Shown here one piece after another: positions 42,983 through 52,265 of a stretch of DNA of 64,000 bases. The notes under the pieces are model-generated. The model was not told the DNA's origin and did no database searches. It worked only from the letters and a program-made list of their open reading frames with translations. The DNA is taken from NCBI RefSeq assembly GCF_000759025.1, contig NZ_JPOS01000012.1:248001-312000 (forward strand). Direction: 5' to 3'. The position numbers were made by a program, and so were the translations under genes. The DNA is from Phaeodactylibacter xiamenensis. GTDB taxonomy: Bacteria > Bacteroidota > Bacteroidia > Chitinophagales > Saprospiraceae. The stretch's first letter is position 1; every line of letters begins with the position of its first letter.

Positions 42983-45532
42983 TTATTCAGTGATGACGAG
43001 CTTGCGGTGCAGGGACCGGTTGGTCGCCGGGTCATAGACCTTTACTATATACAGCCCAGGCCGAAATTCGTTCAGCCCAAACTCCCGGACCAGCAGCTGA
43101 TCCAATACGACCTGCCCCAGTGGGTTCACGAGCTGCATGCGGTAATCTGCCGGCCAGCGTTCCCCTTCTATGCGGATGTAGGCGCGCTCCTGAGCCGGAT
43201 TAGGGTACAGGCGAAGATCGAGGTCCAGCGCTTCCGCAGAAGAGGTGCCGGAGCTCAGCGGCCGTTCATTGCCCATAACCGGGCGCAGCATTAAAGACCC
43301 CGACAGGAAGCCCTCCGGGAAAGGCTGCCAACCTTCATCGTCATTATTGAAAAACAAGGCTGAACCGCCCGCCGGAGAGTTACGGTCAAAACCCACCGGT
43401 ATACAATCCAAATAGTCACAGGGCGACACCTGCTCCCACCCGATATAGAAATCACCAGCCGGAATAAACACCGCTGTCGGACCGTTATCCCCAAACAGCG
43501 GATAGGTCGTAAACGCCTGTAGGCTGTCGTAGTAAGAAGAGGGATAGAATGGCCGTTCGAAGGTCATCCGGATTTCCGGCTCATCGTCAAGCTCGCCCAC
43601 CCAGACCTGCAAATGGAACTCCTGCCCGGAAACATTGCTGATGATGCGTGGGAAATTGAACTGAACCGCCTGCAGAGAGTCATCGACCGTTGTGGTATAC
43701 TTCACAGCAACCTGATCGCCCTCCTGCACGACCACACCGTTTTCTGCGGTGCCATCGTCGTAAGCGAAGTAGTTATCAAAAACCGTGGTGGTCACCGCGC
43801 GGTTATTGTACGCTACGGATTCGTACCCCTGCCCGTCCTGCTCATTGGTCACATCGGTGAGGTTGTACTCCACCTCAAACTCCAGGCGGGGCTCAGCATC
43901 AAAGGCGGTATTGCCGAGGGCATCAATAGCAGCGCTCAGCCCCTCAAATTCCTGGGCGTAACCAATGCTCTCGTTAGCAAAAACTGTACGGCAGCAGGCA
44001 TCCAGCAAGTTGGACTGCAGGACCTGAATGCCGGTGTTTGCTTCGGTAATCCGCAGCACGCCGGCACCTGCGTTGAGCGCCTGATCATTGTCCAGGTTGA
44101 ACAGGAATGTGTTGTAGCTTTCCGGCAGAAAGTCAGCTGCGCGGCCATCAAAATGCCTCCAGGGCATGCTTGTATAGGGAGTGGTGAAGGCAGCGGGCAC
44201 CCGGGTGAGGGCCACATCAGTGATATTAGACTGGAAAGTCACGAATTCATTGCTCAGCCAAACGTAGTCAAGGTTCCAGATATCATCAATCCCATTGCCG
44301 CTGTTGTAGGCAGAAAAACGGAACTGGAAGGCACTATGCTTAAAATTATTCGGCACTTCAAAGGGAAAGAAAAACCCGGCAGGTACGGTATCCAGGTTCA
44401 TCTCCTCCGGGAAAAACTCATGGATTACCTCCCAGTCGCCGCCTTGCTGTTTGAACTCAAGCACCATGTAGTCATCCTCCTCGGGAGACTGCCCCAAGCC
44501 TTTGGGCTGCAGCCAGAAAGTGAGGTAGACATTCCCGCTGAGCTGCGTCAGGTCCAGATAGGTGGAGGTGAGGCGGTCGTTCAGCCCTTCCGAGTTGTAG
44601 GGGCGGCCGTTGCGGTCCAACCCATCGAAAGTAGCGACCCCAAGGCTGGGCTGATCCGTAGCGAAAGTACGGTTGATGTAGACATCTTCATCCAGCCAGA
44701 ATTCCGTGGGAGGGACGATGGCATCATAGGAAAAGTCATCCAGAAAGGCTTCCTGCCCTGCACTACCGCCCAGCTTCAGCGTATCGTGCTGAATACGGAA
44801 GGTAAAGTGGTAAACATCACAAACGGTGAAGGAATCACAAACGGTGATGTCGATTTTATCTTCTCCGGCATAGCGGCTGGCTACGTAGATAAAGCTGCTG
44901 TCCGGTGCACTGTAGTTCCTGAAATAGACCAGCTTATCACGCCCCTCATAGTCATCGGGCACATCCGTAATCTTGTTGCAGGCCAGCGGGCCCGGCAGCT
45001 GTGAAGCCTGCACATCGAGAGCGATGGATTCTTCTGACTGAAGGGTGATGGGCGCCATATCGTATTCCTGTGCCACCCGCCGCCCCACTACATCAAAGGA
45101 GGTGCTGGCGCAACCGTTCGGGTTACAAAATTCGACAATGAAGAGGTATTCCGCCCCAAGCAGGTCATCAGCTCCGGTAATGACCAGGGTTGCCTGCCCA
45201 TCTTCCACCTGTAGCTCGGCATCGCCAATAGGGTTGCCTTCGCACTCAATGCATTCAAACGCACCGGCTACCTGCCCCAGACCAAAGGTGTCAATATCCA
45301 CAGACAGCTCTACGGTCTCACTGGCGTCGATATAGGTGATGTCGGTCTCTTCAAGCTGACAGTTTCGGCTACGAAGCGCACTGTTGGCCCGGTCGTAGCC
45401 CTTGGGCAGTTGGAGGCCTTCCTCTGCCCGGTAGTGCTCCAGGAGCGCATTGCCCCCGAGCGGGACCAGCTGCTGAGCATTGGCGGAACAGGCAATAAAA
45501 AGTATGATGGAAAGGTAGAATAATCGCTGCAT
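42983..45532 (-). CDS. secreted protein with type IX sorting domain
   Basis: An 849-residue exported protein. The N-terminus is a signal peptide (MQRLFYLSIILFIACSANA, cut likely after ANA). The last ~80 residues form the T9SS type A sorting domain: LRLYPNPAQERAYI, then VNPLGQVVLDQ and PGLYIVKVYD. The middle is beta-rich with no recognised catalytic domain, probably a surface or adhesive protein. An upstream frame extension precedes the signal peptide and was discarded. Confidence 0.85.
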   Translation of the reverse strand: MQRLFYLSIILFIACSANAQQLVPLGGNALLEHYRAEEGLQLPKGYDRANSALRSRNCQLEETDITYIDASETVELSVDIDTFGLGQVAGAFECIECEGNPIGDAELQVEDGQATLVITGADDLLGAEYLFIVEFCNPNGCASTSFDVVGRRVAQEYDMAPITLQSEESIALDVQASQLPGPLACNKITDVPDDYEGRDKLVYFRNYSAPDSSFIYVASRYAGEDKIDITVCDSFTVCDVYHFTFRIQHDTLKLGGSAGQEAFLDDFSYDAIVPPTEFWLDEDVYINRTFATDQPSLGVATFDGLDRNGRPYNSEGLNDRLTSTYLDLTQLSGNVYLTFWLQPKGLGQSPEEDDYMVLEFKQQGGDWEVIHEFFPEEMNLDTVPAGFFFPFEVPNNFKHSAFQFRFSAYNSGNGIDDIWNLDYVWLSNEFVTFQSNITDVALTRVPAAFTTPYTSMPWRHFDGRAADFLPESYNTFLFNLDNDQALNAGAGVLRITEANTGIQVLQSNLLDACCRTVFANESIGYAQEFEGLSAAIDALGNTAFDAEPRLEFEVEYNLTDVTNEQDGQGYESVAYNNRAVTTTVFDNYFAYDDGTAENGVVVQEGDQVAVKYTTTVDDSLQAVQFNFPRIISNVSGQEFHLQVWVGELDDEPEIRMTFERPFYPSSYYDSLQAFTTYPLFGDNGPTAVFIPAGDFYIGWEQVSPCDYLDCIPVGFDRNSPAGGSALFFNNDDEGWQPFPEGFLSGSLMLRPVMGNERPLSSGTSSAEALDLDLRLYPNPAQERAYIRIEGERWPADYRMQLVNPLGQVVLDQLLVREFGLNEFRPGLYIVKVYDPATNRSLHRKLVITE

Positions 45533-45617
45533 GTCTGTCTGTAAATTAATTCGCCTGCCACGTACAGGTGGGCAGTATCGGCACCGGCTGCTCCGGCATA
45601 TTTTGAGAACGGCAAAG

Positions 45618-46487
45618 TTATTCATTTGTTGCTCGTTTGGGAAACGCCCATTGCAGGAAATCCGGCATTACTTGCCCCCACGTTTGGGGATTGTGTTCTC
45701 CACCCGACACTTCAACGTAACGAATGGCTTGCTTTCGGTCATAACCGAGGCCCTCCAAAGCTTTGATCAGGTCCAGGGTATCATCAATGGCGTCGATAAT
45801 GCCGTTGTTGTTGCGGTCGGCCTGTTCGTCATCAGTCCCGGCCTGCAGCCAGAAACGGAGCGGCGGACAGGTTTTACTTGTTTCCACATAAGTTTGTACA
45901 ATACGGTCGGCGTCCGGAGCTTCCTCCCGGAATGGCTTGGAACGCCACCACAATGAACCCGAGAACACCCCAATCTGCCCAAAAACCTCCGGATGATGCC
46001 AGCCGACATCAAAAGCGGAAAGCCCACCCAGTGAAAAACCGGCTATGGCGTGGGCCTGCGGATCAGTATCAATCCGGTACTGCTGCCTTAGCAGCGGCAG
46101 CAGCTCCCGAAGCAAAAACCGGGTATAAACCCCGGCTTTGAGACCCCGGTTCATGTAGTCTGCTCTGCCGGTCGTGCCGTATTCCTGCATGCGGTCACCG
46201 GCATGTACGGCAACTGCAATAAAATGGCCTACTTTTCCCTTTCGGTATAGCCGCTCCAATACCCTGACGAAGCGGAGCGCTTCGAGGTCCTGCCCGTCAT
46301 TTAGGACAAGCAAGGGGTAGCTACGGCTGGATTCGGCATACCCGGGCGGCAACAATACGCGCACCCTAACCTCCCGCTTCAGCCAGGCAGACCGCAGGCC
46401 CGGCAGCTCCTCCACCTCTACTCTGCCCGCATCCGGCGAAAAAAAATGGAAAAATTTCCGAATGGCTTCCCTTTTGAACAACCACAT
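45618..46487 (-). CDS. esterase family (alpha/beta hydrolase, Fes-type) protein
   Basis: A 289-residue putative esterase. The nucleophile elbow is GFSLGGLSAFDVG, and DGQDLEALRF and GEHNPQTWGQVMPDFLQW resemble feruloyl/enterochelin esterase relatives. No signal peptide is clear. It is divergent from the second esterase at 46715 and has no overlap with it. Substrate unknown. Confidence 0.8.
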   Translation of the reverse strand: MWLFKREAIRKFFHFFSPDAGRVEVEELPGLRSAWLKREVRVRVLLPPGYAESSRSYPLLVLNDGQDLEALRFVRVLERLYRKGKVGHFIAVAVHAGDRMQEYGTTGRADYMNRGLKAGVYTRFLLRELLPLLRQQYRIDTDPQAHAIAGFSLGGLSAFDVGWHHPEVFGQIGVFSGSLWWRSKPFREEAPDADRIVQTYVETSKTCPPLRFWLQAGTDDEQADRNNNGIIDAIDDTLDLIKALEGLGYDRKQAIRYVEVSGGEHNPQTWGQVMPDFLQWAFPKRATNE

Positions 46488-46623
46488 GAATTTCAAGGAT
46501 TTATTTTGACATCGGCTCCGCAGACGCACAAAAATACCACCAATTAATTCGTGTACGAAGTATTAGGCATTACAACTATTGCCCTGCTATCTGATAAGCA
46601 TTTGAACATCAGCAACTTAATAC

Positions 46624-46653
46624 TTTGAAATACCGGAAAAGCCCGTATTTTTG
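46624..46653 (+). promoter_or_regulatory. promoter of the esterase/ATP-grasp cluster
   Basis: TTTG (46624-46627), 18-base spacer and TATTTTTG (46646-46653) match the Bacteroidota promoter well on both elements. A start near 46660 leaves a leader of about 55 bases to the GTG at 46715. Confidence 0.65.
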
Positions 46654-46714
46654 CAGAACTTATTGTCAAAAGTACAATTACTCTGCTTTTTGGAGCGGCA
46701 TCAAGACGAAAAAC

Positions 46715-47419
46715 GTGAAAGAGACTTATCACAAGTGGTACTCCCAGAGCCTTAACCGGGAGATCGAAATGCTCATCTACGGCCATCAGGGCTATCCGGT
46801 CATTTTGTTCCCTTCCAGTCAGGGCCGATATTACGAGGGCAAGGACTTCGGTTTGGTACAGACCGCGCACTGGTACGTGGAGCGGGGCTTTATCCAGATT
46901 TTCTGCCCTGATAGCGTGGATGCACTAAGCTGGTACAACAAGGGTATCCATCCGGCAGACCGGGTCAGGAACCATGTCTGGTATGATCAAATGCTCCTTC
47001 ACGAGCTGGTGCCGAGCATCCGGTGGAATACTGCGGGTGGTAAAGTAGCCGTTGCGGGGGCCAGTTTTGGGGGCTACCATGCGGCCAACTTTGCTTTTAA
47101 GCACCCGGAGCTGGTCAGCCACATGTTCTCCATGAGCGGCGCCTTCGACATAAAGATGTTTATGGATGGTTATTACGACGATAATGTCTATTTTAACAAC
47201 CCGGTAGATTTCCTTCCGGGCAGCAACCATCCGGCGCTCTGGCAGATGAACATCGTCCTGGGCACCTCGGAATGGGATATTTGCCTGGATGCCAATAAGC
47301 GCCTTTCGCACCTGCTCAACCAAAAAGGCATTAACCACTGGTTGGATATTCGGGGCTGGAAGGAGCACGACTGGCCGCTTTGGCAGGAAATGTTCCCTCA
47401 TTATTTATCTCTGATTTAG
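46715..47419 (+). CDS. esterase-type alpha/beta hydrolase leading the ATP-grasp cluster
   Basis: A 234-residue hydrolase. The nucleophile Ser117 is in GASFGG, followed by HPELVSHMFSMSGAFD; a late WKEHDWPLWQ segment holds the probable catalytic His. The start is taken as GTG at 46715 because the upstream part of the frame contains the promoter; an ATG at 46769 is an alternative. It lies 43 bases before the first ATP-grasp gene and runs with it. Relatives include esterase D-like and peptidyl esterases; function here is unknown. Confidence 0.78.
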   Translation: MKETYHKWYSQSLNREIEMLIYGHQGYPVILFPSSQGRYYEGKDFGLVQTAHWYVERGFIQIFCPDSVDALSWYNKGIHPADRVRNHVWYDQMLLHELVPSIRWNTAGGKVAVAGASFGGYHAANFAFKHPELVSHMFSMSGAFDIKMFMDGYYDDNVYFNNPVDFLPGSNHPALWQMNIVLGTSEWDICLDANKRLSHLLNQKGINHWLDIRGWKEHDWPLWQEMFPHYLSLI

Positions 47420-47462
47420 AATATCCTTTTACGCAAGCACTTGTCTAAAAACCATAAACTCC

Positions 47463-48413
47463 ATGAAAAAAATTGGTATTCTCTTCGGTCAGGAACGTTC
47501 TTTCCCGCACGCGCTGATCGACCGTATCAACTCCAAAAAGGTGAAAGGGATCCAAGCCGAGCCCGTTCTCATCGATAAAGTGGTACAAGCAGCCCACTCG
47601 GGCTACGCGGTGATCATCGACCGTATCTCGCAGGATGTCCCCTTCTACCGGGCTTTCCTGAAAAATGCGGCAGCCAGTGGCACTGCCGTGATCAACAACC
47701 CCTTCTGGTGGAGTGCAGACGAGAAGTTTTTCAACAACACCCTGTCTGAGAAAATCGGAGTGCCTGTTCCCAAAACAGTGCTTCTGCCTTCCAAGGACCA
47801 CCCTGCGGATACTTCTGCAGAGTCCTTTTCCAACCTGGCTTTCCCGTTGGACTGGGAAGGTATTTTTGAGTACGTGGGCTTCCCGGCTTTCATGAAGCCG
47901 TTCGCCGGCGGTGGCTGGAAGAATGTGTACAAGCTGGATAATGCTGATGACTTCTTCCGCGCCTACAACGAGACCCATCAGCTGGTGATGATGCTGCAGG
48001 AGGCCATCGACTTCAGCGCTTACTTCCGCTGTTACTGCATTGGTGGCAAGCACGTCCGCATCATGCCTTACGAGCCGCGCAATCCGCACCACCTGCGCTA
48101 CGCTGCGCACTTTGACGTGGGCGAAGAGATGATGAAAACACTGGAAGACTATGTGCTGCGCCTCAATCAGGCACTGGGCTACGATTTCAACACCGTAGAG
48201 TTGGCTATCCGTGATGGCGTGCCTTATGCCATCGACTTCTGCAACCCGGCACCGGATGCTGACCTGCACTCGGTTGGGCAGGCCAACTTTGACTGGGTGG
48301 TGGAAACCGCTGCCAGCTACGCCATTGAACGGGCGCAGGCGCAGGTAGACGGGCAGGACAACCTGACCTGGGGCACCTTTATGAAGGGCGCAGTCAACGG
48401 TAAAAAACTTTAA
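47463..48413 (+). CDS. ATP-grasp ligase (RimK-like)
   Basis: A 316-residue ATP-grasp protein. The ATP-binding core is visible as FPAFMKPFAGGGWKNVYKL (KPxxGGG loop), then LVMMLQEAIDF, with the C-terminal metal-binding strand TVELAIRDGVPYAIDFCNPAP. This fold joins a carboxylate to an amine or thiol through an acyl-phosphate. Substrates are unknown. It is in a same-strand set with an esterase, a glutamine amidotransferase and a second ATP-grasp. Confidence 0.85.
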   Translation: MKKIGILFGQERSFPHALIDRINSKKVKGIQAEPVLIDKVVQAAHSGYAVIIDRISQDVPFYRAFLKNAAASGTAVINNPFWWSADEKFFNNTLSEKIGVPVPKTVLLPSKDHPADTSAESFSNLAFPLDWEGIFEYVGFPAFMKPFAGGGWKNVYKLDNADDFFRAYNETHQLVMMLQEAIDFSAYFRCYCIGGKHVRIMPYEPRNPHHLRYAAHFDVGEEMMKTLEDYVLRLNQALGYDFNTVELAIRDGVPYAIDFCNPAPDADLHSVGQANFDWVVETAASYAIERAQAQVDGQDNLTWGTFMKGAVNGKKL

Positions 48414-48464
48414 ATTGGTCAGCTGACGGCAGGTTTTCTTCCCTGGGCTTGCCGTCAAAATCCT

Positions 48465-48472
48465 TAGCTTTG
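48465..48472 (+). promoter_or_regulatory. -7 box (TAGCTTTG) before the amidotransferase gene
   Basis: TAGCTTTG is a full TAnnTTTG match, 22 bases upstream of the ATG at 48494. The -33 region is weak. It may give the last two genes of the cluster their own transcript. Confidence 0.45.
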
Positions 48473-48493
48473 CCGCTGTAACAAGCAATTAAT

Positions 48494-49312
48494 ATGTCTT
48501 CATTACGATTAGCGATCCTGGATATGTACGACAACACGCCCAATCAGGGCATGCGCTGCATTCAGGATATCGTGCGCCGCTTTGAGGCGCAATACGAATG
48601 GAAAATTTTTGACGTGCGCGGCAAAGCTGAGGTGCCTGGCATGGACTACGATATTTATATTTCCACCGGCGGCCCTGGCAGCCCGTTTGAAGGAGACGGC
48701 ATCTGGGATGTCCGCTACTTCGACTGGATGCAGCAGGTCTGGGACTGGAATCTGATTCCCGGCAACCGGAAAAAGCATGTCTTTTTCATTTGCCATTCCT
48801 TTCAGATGGCCGTGCGGCATTTCGAACTGGCAGAAGTTACGGAGCGCAAGTCGATGTCTTTTGGAACCTTCCGCTGCCACATGACAGATGCAGGAGCGAG
48901 CGACCCTAATTTTCAGGGGCTGCCCAATCCTTTTTTCATTGCGGACTTCCGCCACTGGCAATGCATACAGCCAGATGAGGAAAAGCTGGCCGCAATGGGT
49001 GCCGACATACTGGCGCTGGAGAAAATCAGGCCTCATGTCCCGCTGGAACGTGCGGTAATGGCTATTCGCTTTTCACCGGAAATCATTGGCACGCAGTTCC
49101 ACCCGGAAGCCGACCCTGATGGTATGCGGGAGCACTTTATGGACCCGGCCCGGCAAAAAGCCGTTGTGGACGAACACGGAGAGGAGAAGTACCTGCGCAT
49201 GATCAAACACCTGCGGGATTCCGATAAGATCGGGCTGACCCATGAGGTCGTCCTGCCGCTCTTCCTGCACCGTGCTATTAATGCTTTAGAAGAGGCTCCT
49301 GCCGCTGTTTGA
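48494..49312 (+). CDS. class I glutamine amidotransferase-like protein
   Basis: A 272-residue GATase1 domain protein. Nucleophile Cys100 is in FFICHSFQMA and the His203/Glu205 pair in GTQFHPEADP complete the triad. It stands alone rather than fused to a synthetase, and runs between two ATP-grasp genes. It could supply ammonia for amide formation or act as a gamma-glutamyl hydrolase/transferase. Which is not decidable from sequence. Confidence 0.88.
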   Translation: MSSLRLAILDMYDNTPNQGMRCIQDIVRRFEAQYEWKIFDVRGKAEVPGMDYDIYISTGGPGSPFEGDGIWDVRYFDWMQQVWDWNLIPGNRKKHVFFICHSFQMAVRHFELAEVTERKSMSFGTFRCHMTDAGASDPNFQGLPNPFFIADFRHWQCIQPDEEKLAAMGADILALEKIRPHVPLERAVMAIRFSPEIIGTQFHPEADPDGMREHFMDPARQKAVVDEHGEEKYLRMIKHLRDSDKIGLTHEVVLPLFLHRAINALEEAPAAV

Positions 49313-49424
49313 CCAAACGGGTCCGGAGCCATAGCTGTTCCTGCCTTTGGCAGGGCCGGCAACACATACACCCTTGTTTGACCGATGCCACTGCGGTCCG
49401 CCGCCGGCACAAAACGCTAAACTT

Positions 49425-50615
49425 ATGGTTCCCGATCTGCGGAAACAATTCAACGCAGCGTTCACACCTGAGCGCTATCAGGCTCTGCTCGAATGGGTAG
49501 AAAAGCAGTACAACCACCGCCCGCCCTTTCGCATTGCCGAAACACCAGTTTTCATACCGGATGATCTGAAAGCAAAACTCTTTGAAGCCTGCGACCAGAT
49601 TACGGATGTTATCGTCTCACCCGATTTTGAAGAGCGCTCCCGTAGTGCACTGCTCGCCGGGCAGGAGGTTCCCAATGAAACGCCGCACACCACTTTCTTA
49701 CAAATGGACTTTGGCATTTGCCAGGAAGCGGATGGGACACTTACCCCTCAGCTTATTGAAGTACAGGGCTTTCCCTCTCTTTACTTTTTCCAGGATTTGG
49801 TGGCCCGTGGGTACCGGGAGATTTATGACATACCGGAAGGCTACTCTCACCTCTTTGGCGGACTGACTTCTGAAACGTACCTCGAAAAGCTGAGGCAGGT
49901 CATCATTGGCGACCACGACCCGGAGGAGGTCATATTGCTGGAAGTGGAACCGGACAAACAAGTCACCGGGATCGACTTTATCGCAGCCAAGCACATGATT
50001 GGCATTGAGTCCGTTTGTGTATCTGAAGTCAAGGTGGAAGGCAGAAAAGTGTTCTACTTCAAGGAAGGCCGCAAGATACAGGTTCGCCGAATTTTCAACC
50101 GCGTCATTTTTGATGAGCTGATCCGCCGCGATGACCTCAAGCGGGAGTTTTACTTTATCCACGAGCATGATGTGGAATATGTAGGCCATCCAAACTGGTT
50201 CTTCCGCATCAGCAAGCATACCCTGCCGCTGATTGACAGCCCGTATGTACCCAAATCTTACTTCCTCAACGAGCTGGAGACACTGCCGGAAGACCTGCAC
50301 AATTATGTGCTCAAGCCTTTGTATTCCTTTGCGGGGACGGGTGTCATCATCAACATCAATCAGCATGATGTGGACGCGATCAAAGACCCGGAAAATTACA
50401 TTCTGCAGCGCAAGGTAACTTACGCACCGGTGATAGAAACCCCGGGCGAGCCTTCGAAGTGCGAAATCCGCATGCTGATGCTTTGGGAACGCGGTGCCCC
50501 CCGCCCGGTAATGGTCAACAACCTGGCCCGGCTAAGCAAAGGCCTGATGGTCGGTGTGCGCTATAACCGGGACAAAGACTGGGTAGGAGGGAGTGTGGGC
50601 TTCTTCAAGGTTTAG
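49425..50615 (+). CDS. ATP-grasp protein (glutathionylspermidine synthase-like)
   Basis: A 396-residue protein. The C-terminal half has the ATP-grasp elements NYVLKPLYSFAGTGV (Lys plus glycine-rich loop), ENYILQRKV and RMLMLWERGAP. The N-terminal half carries LIEVQGFPSLYFFQDLV. The arrangement recalls circularly permuted/glutathionylspermidine synthase-type ATP-grasps, though I am unsure of the subfamily. The start is the ATG before VPDLRKQF. It ends within four bases of the convergent GH3 gene. Confidence 0.75.
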   Translation: MVPDLRKQFNAAFTPERYQALLEWVEKQYNHRPPFRIAETPVFIPDDLKAKLFEACDQITDVIVSPDFEERSRSALLAGQEVPNETPHTTFLQMDFGICQEADGTLTPQLIEVQGFPSLYFFQDLVARGYREIYDIPEGYSHLFGGLTSETYLEKLRQVIIGDHDPEEVILLEVEPDKQVTGIDFIAAKHMIGIESVCVSEVKVEGRKVFYFKEGRKIQVRRIFNRVIFDELIRRDDLKREFYFIHEHDVEYVGHPNWFFRISKHTLPLIDSPYVPKSYFLNELETLPEDLHNYVLKPLYSFAGTGVIININQHDVDAIKDPENYILQRKVTYAPVIETPGEPSKCEIRMLMLWERGAPRPVMVNNLARLSKGLMVGVRYNRDKDWVGGSVGFFKV

Positions 50616-52138
50616 ACCTTATTCCCGAGATAATCGAGAATTTCCTCAACGTATTTGCGGTGATTGGCCAGGCGGGGCACTTTGTGTTGCCCCCCAAACT
50701 TTCCTCTGGCACGCATCCAGTCATGAAAAGTGCCCGGAGGCAGGGCATGCAGGCGCAGTTGCTCCAGAGCGAGGCTTTTGGAGCGCTTCGCTTCGTAGTC
50801 AGAATTGGCGGCCTGCAAAGCTTCGTCCAGCACATAAGCGAACTGAGCTTCGTCAGCGGGTTCCCGCTCAAACTCAACCAGCCATTCATGGCCGCCTTTG
50901 CTGTTTCCGTTGAAATAAACCGGAGCTACGGTATACTCTGATACGACCGCCCCCGTACGCCGGCAGGCGGCATCCAGCGCCTGATCCGTATTTTCCACCA
51001 TCACCTCTTCACCAAAGGCGTTGACAAATTGCTTGGTACGCCCCGTAATCTTGATCCGGTAAGGCTCCGTAGAGGTGAACGTTACGGTATCTCCAGGCGT
51101 ATAACGCCAAAGCCCGGCATTCGTAGTGACCACCAGAGCGTAGTTCCGGCCAGCCTGTACTTCATGTAGGGGCACCGCTACAGGATTGGGCTTGTCCCAC
51201 TCTGTCATGGGCAGGAATTCATAGTACACGCCATTATTGAGCAACAGTAACATATCGTCCCGGCTGAAGTCGTCCTGAGCCGCAAAATATCCCTCAGAAG
51301 CGTTATAAATTTCCTGGTAGCTAATGTCATCCGATGGGAAAAACGCCTCAAACTGCTTGCGGTAAGGGGTAAAGCTGACCCCACCGTGGACATAACCCTG
51401 GAAATTGGGCCATACCTCCAGCATATTGCTTTTCCCGGTAAGCTGCAGAATGCGGCGGAACAGGACCACTGTCCAGGTCGGAACTCCGCCAATCATGACC
51501 ATATCGGGTTCGTTGGCTCCGATTTGGGCCAGTTTTTCCAGCTTCACCTCCCAGTCGTGCAGCAATGCTGTTTTAAAATCCGGTGTAAAGAACGGGCGCC
51601 CCACTGCAGGCATATTCTGAATCATAATGGCAGACACATCGCCATAGGTAGTCTTGGGATAAGGTTCGAAGGGAAAAAGACTGCCCCCCATAATCATACT
51701 TTTGCACTCAAACTGACGGGCATCGGGGCGGTTGTGGTAAAAAAGCGCCATTGTGTCCCAGGTGCCGCGGATGTGGCATTTACGCAGATTTTGAGCAGGG
51801 ACGGGGATGAATTTGCTCCGGTCGCTTGTCGTACCGGAGGACTTGGAGAACCATCGGACCTGACCGCTCCAAAGCACGTCCTTCTCCCCATACATCATAC
51901 GTTTGATGAAGGGCTTGAGGTCATCGTAATCATTAACCGGTACCCGGCGGGCAAATTGTGCCGCATCGCGGATATCGCGGTAGCCATATCGCCGCCCCCA
52001 TTCGGTATGTTTGGTAAACTGCAGCAACTGCTTCAGCAATTGCTCCTGAACCTGATGGGGGTGCTCCATAAAATGCCGAATACCTTTATACCGTTGCTGA
52101 TAATACCATTTAAAGGCCCGGTTGATCGACTTCCTCAT
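50612..52138 (-). CDS. GH3-family acyl-amido synthetase
   Basis: A 508-residue GH3 protein, an ANL-type enzyme that activates a carboxylate with ATP and joins it to an amine or amino acid. Recognisable blocks are WFSKSSGTTSDRSKFIP (phosphate-binding loop), YNASEGYFAAQDD, and the C-terminal YTPGDTVTF / GRTKQFVNAFGEE region. The start ATG at 52138 fits a -7 box 34 bases upstream; the extension further up starts only with TTG. Bacterial GH3 substrates are mostly unknown. It is convergent with the ATP-grasp cluster. Confidence 0.9.
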   Translation of the reverse strand: MRKSINRAFKWYYQQRYKGIRHFMEHPHQVQEQLLKQLLQFTKHTEWGRRYGYRDIRDAAQFARRVPVNDYDDLKPFIKRMMYGEKDVLWSGQVRWFSKSSGTTSDRSKFIPVPAQNLRKCHIRGTWDTMALFYHNRPDARQFECKSMIMGGSLFPFEPYPKTTYGDVSAIMIQNMPAVGRPFFTPDFKTALLHDWEVKLEKLAQIGANEPDMVMIGGVPTWTVVLFRRILQLTGKSNMLEVWPNFQGYVHGGVSFTPYRKQFEAFFPSDDISYQEIYNASEGYFAAQDDFSRDDMLLLLNNGVYYEFLPMTEWDKPNPVAVPLHEVQAGRNYALVVTTNAGLWRYTPGDTVTFTSTEPYRIKITGRTKQFVNAFGEEVMVENTDQALDAACRRTGAVVSEYTVAPVYFNGNSKGGHEWLVEFEREPADEAQFAYVLDEALQAANSDYEAKRSKSLALEQLRLHALPPGTFHDWMRARGKFGGQHKVPRLANHRKYVEEILDYLGNKV

Positions 52139-52171
52139 AGAGGCGTTGGTGTTGTTGGCGGTGTATGTGTT

Positions 52172-52179
52172 CAAATATA
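52172..52179 (-). promoter_or_regulatory. -7 box (TATATTTG) of the GH3 gene
   Basis: The minus strand reads TATATTTG here, a full TAnnTTTG match. A TTGG about 22 bases upstream may serve as -33, and between them lies the small palindrome GGTGC-AAAA-GCACC (52190-52203), placed like an operator. Confidence 0.55.
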
Positions 52180-52265
52180 AGGATTATGCGGTGCTTTTGC
52201 ACCAATGCCTGAGTATTAATCCATGCGCGGCCCCTACCCATTGAGAAAAGCTACCTTGCCGGTTG

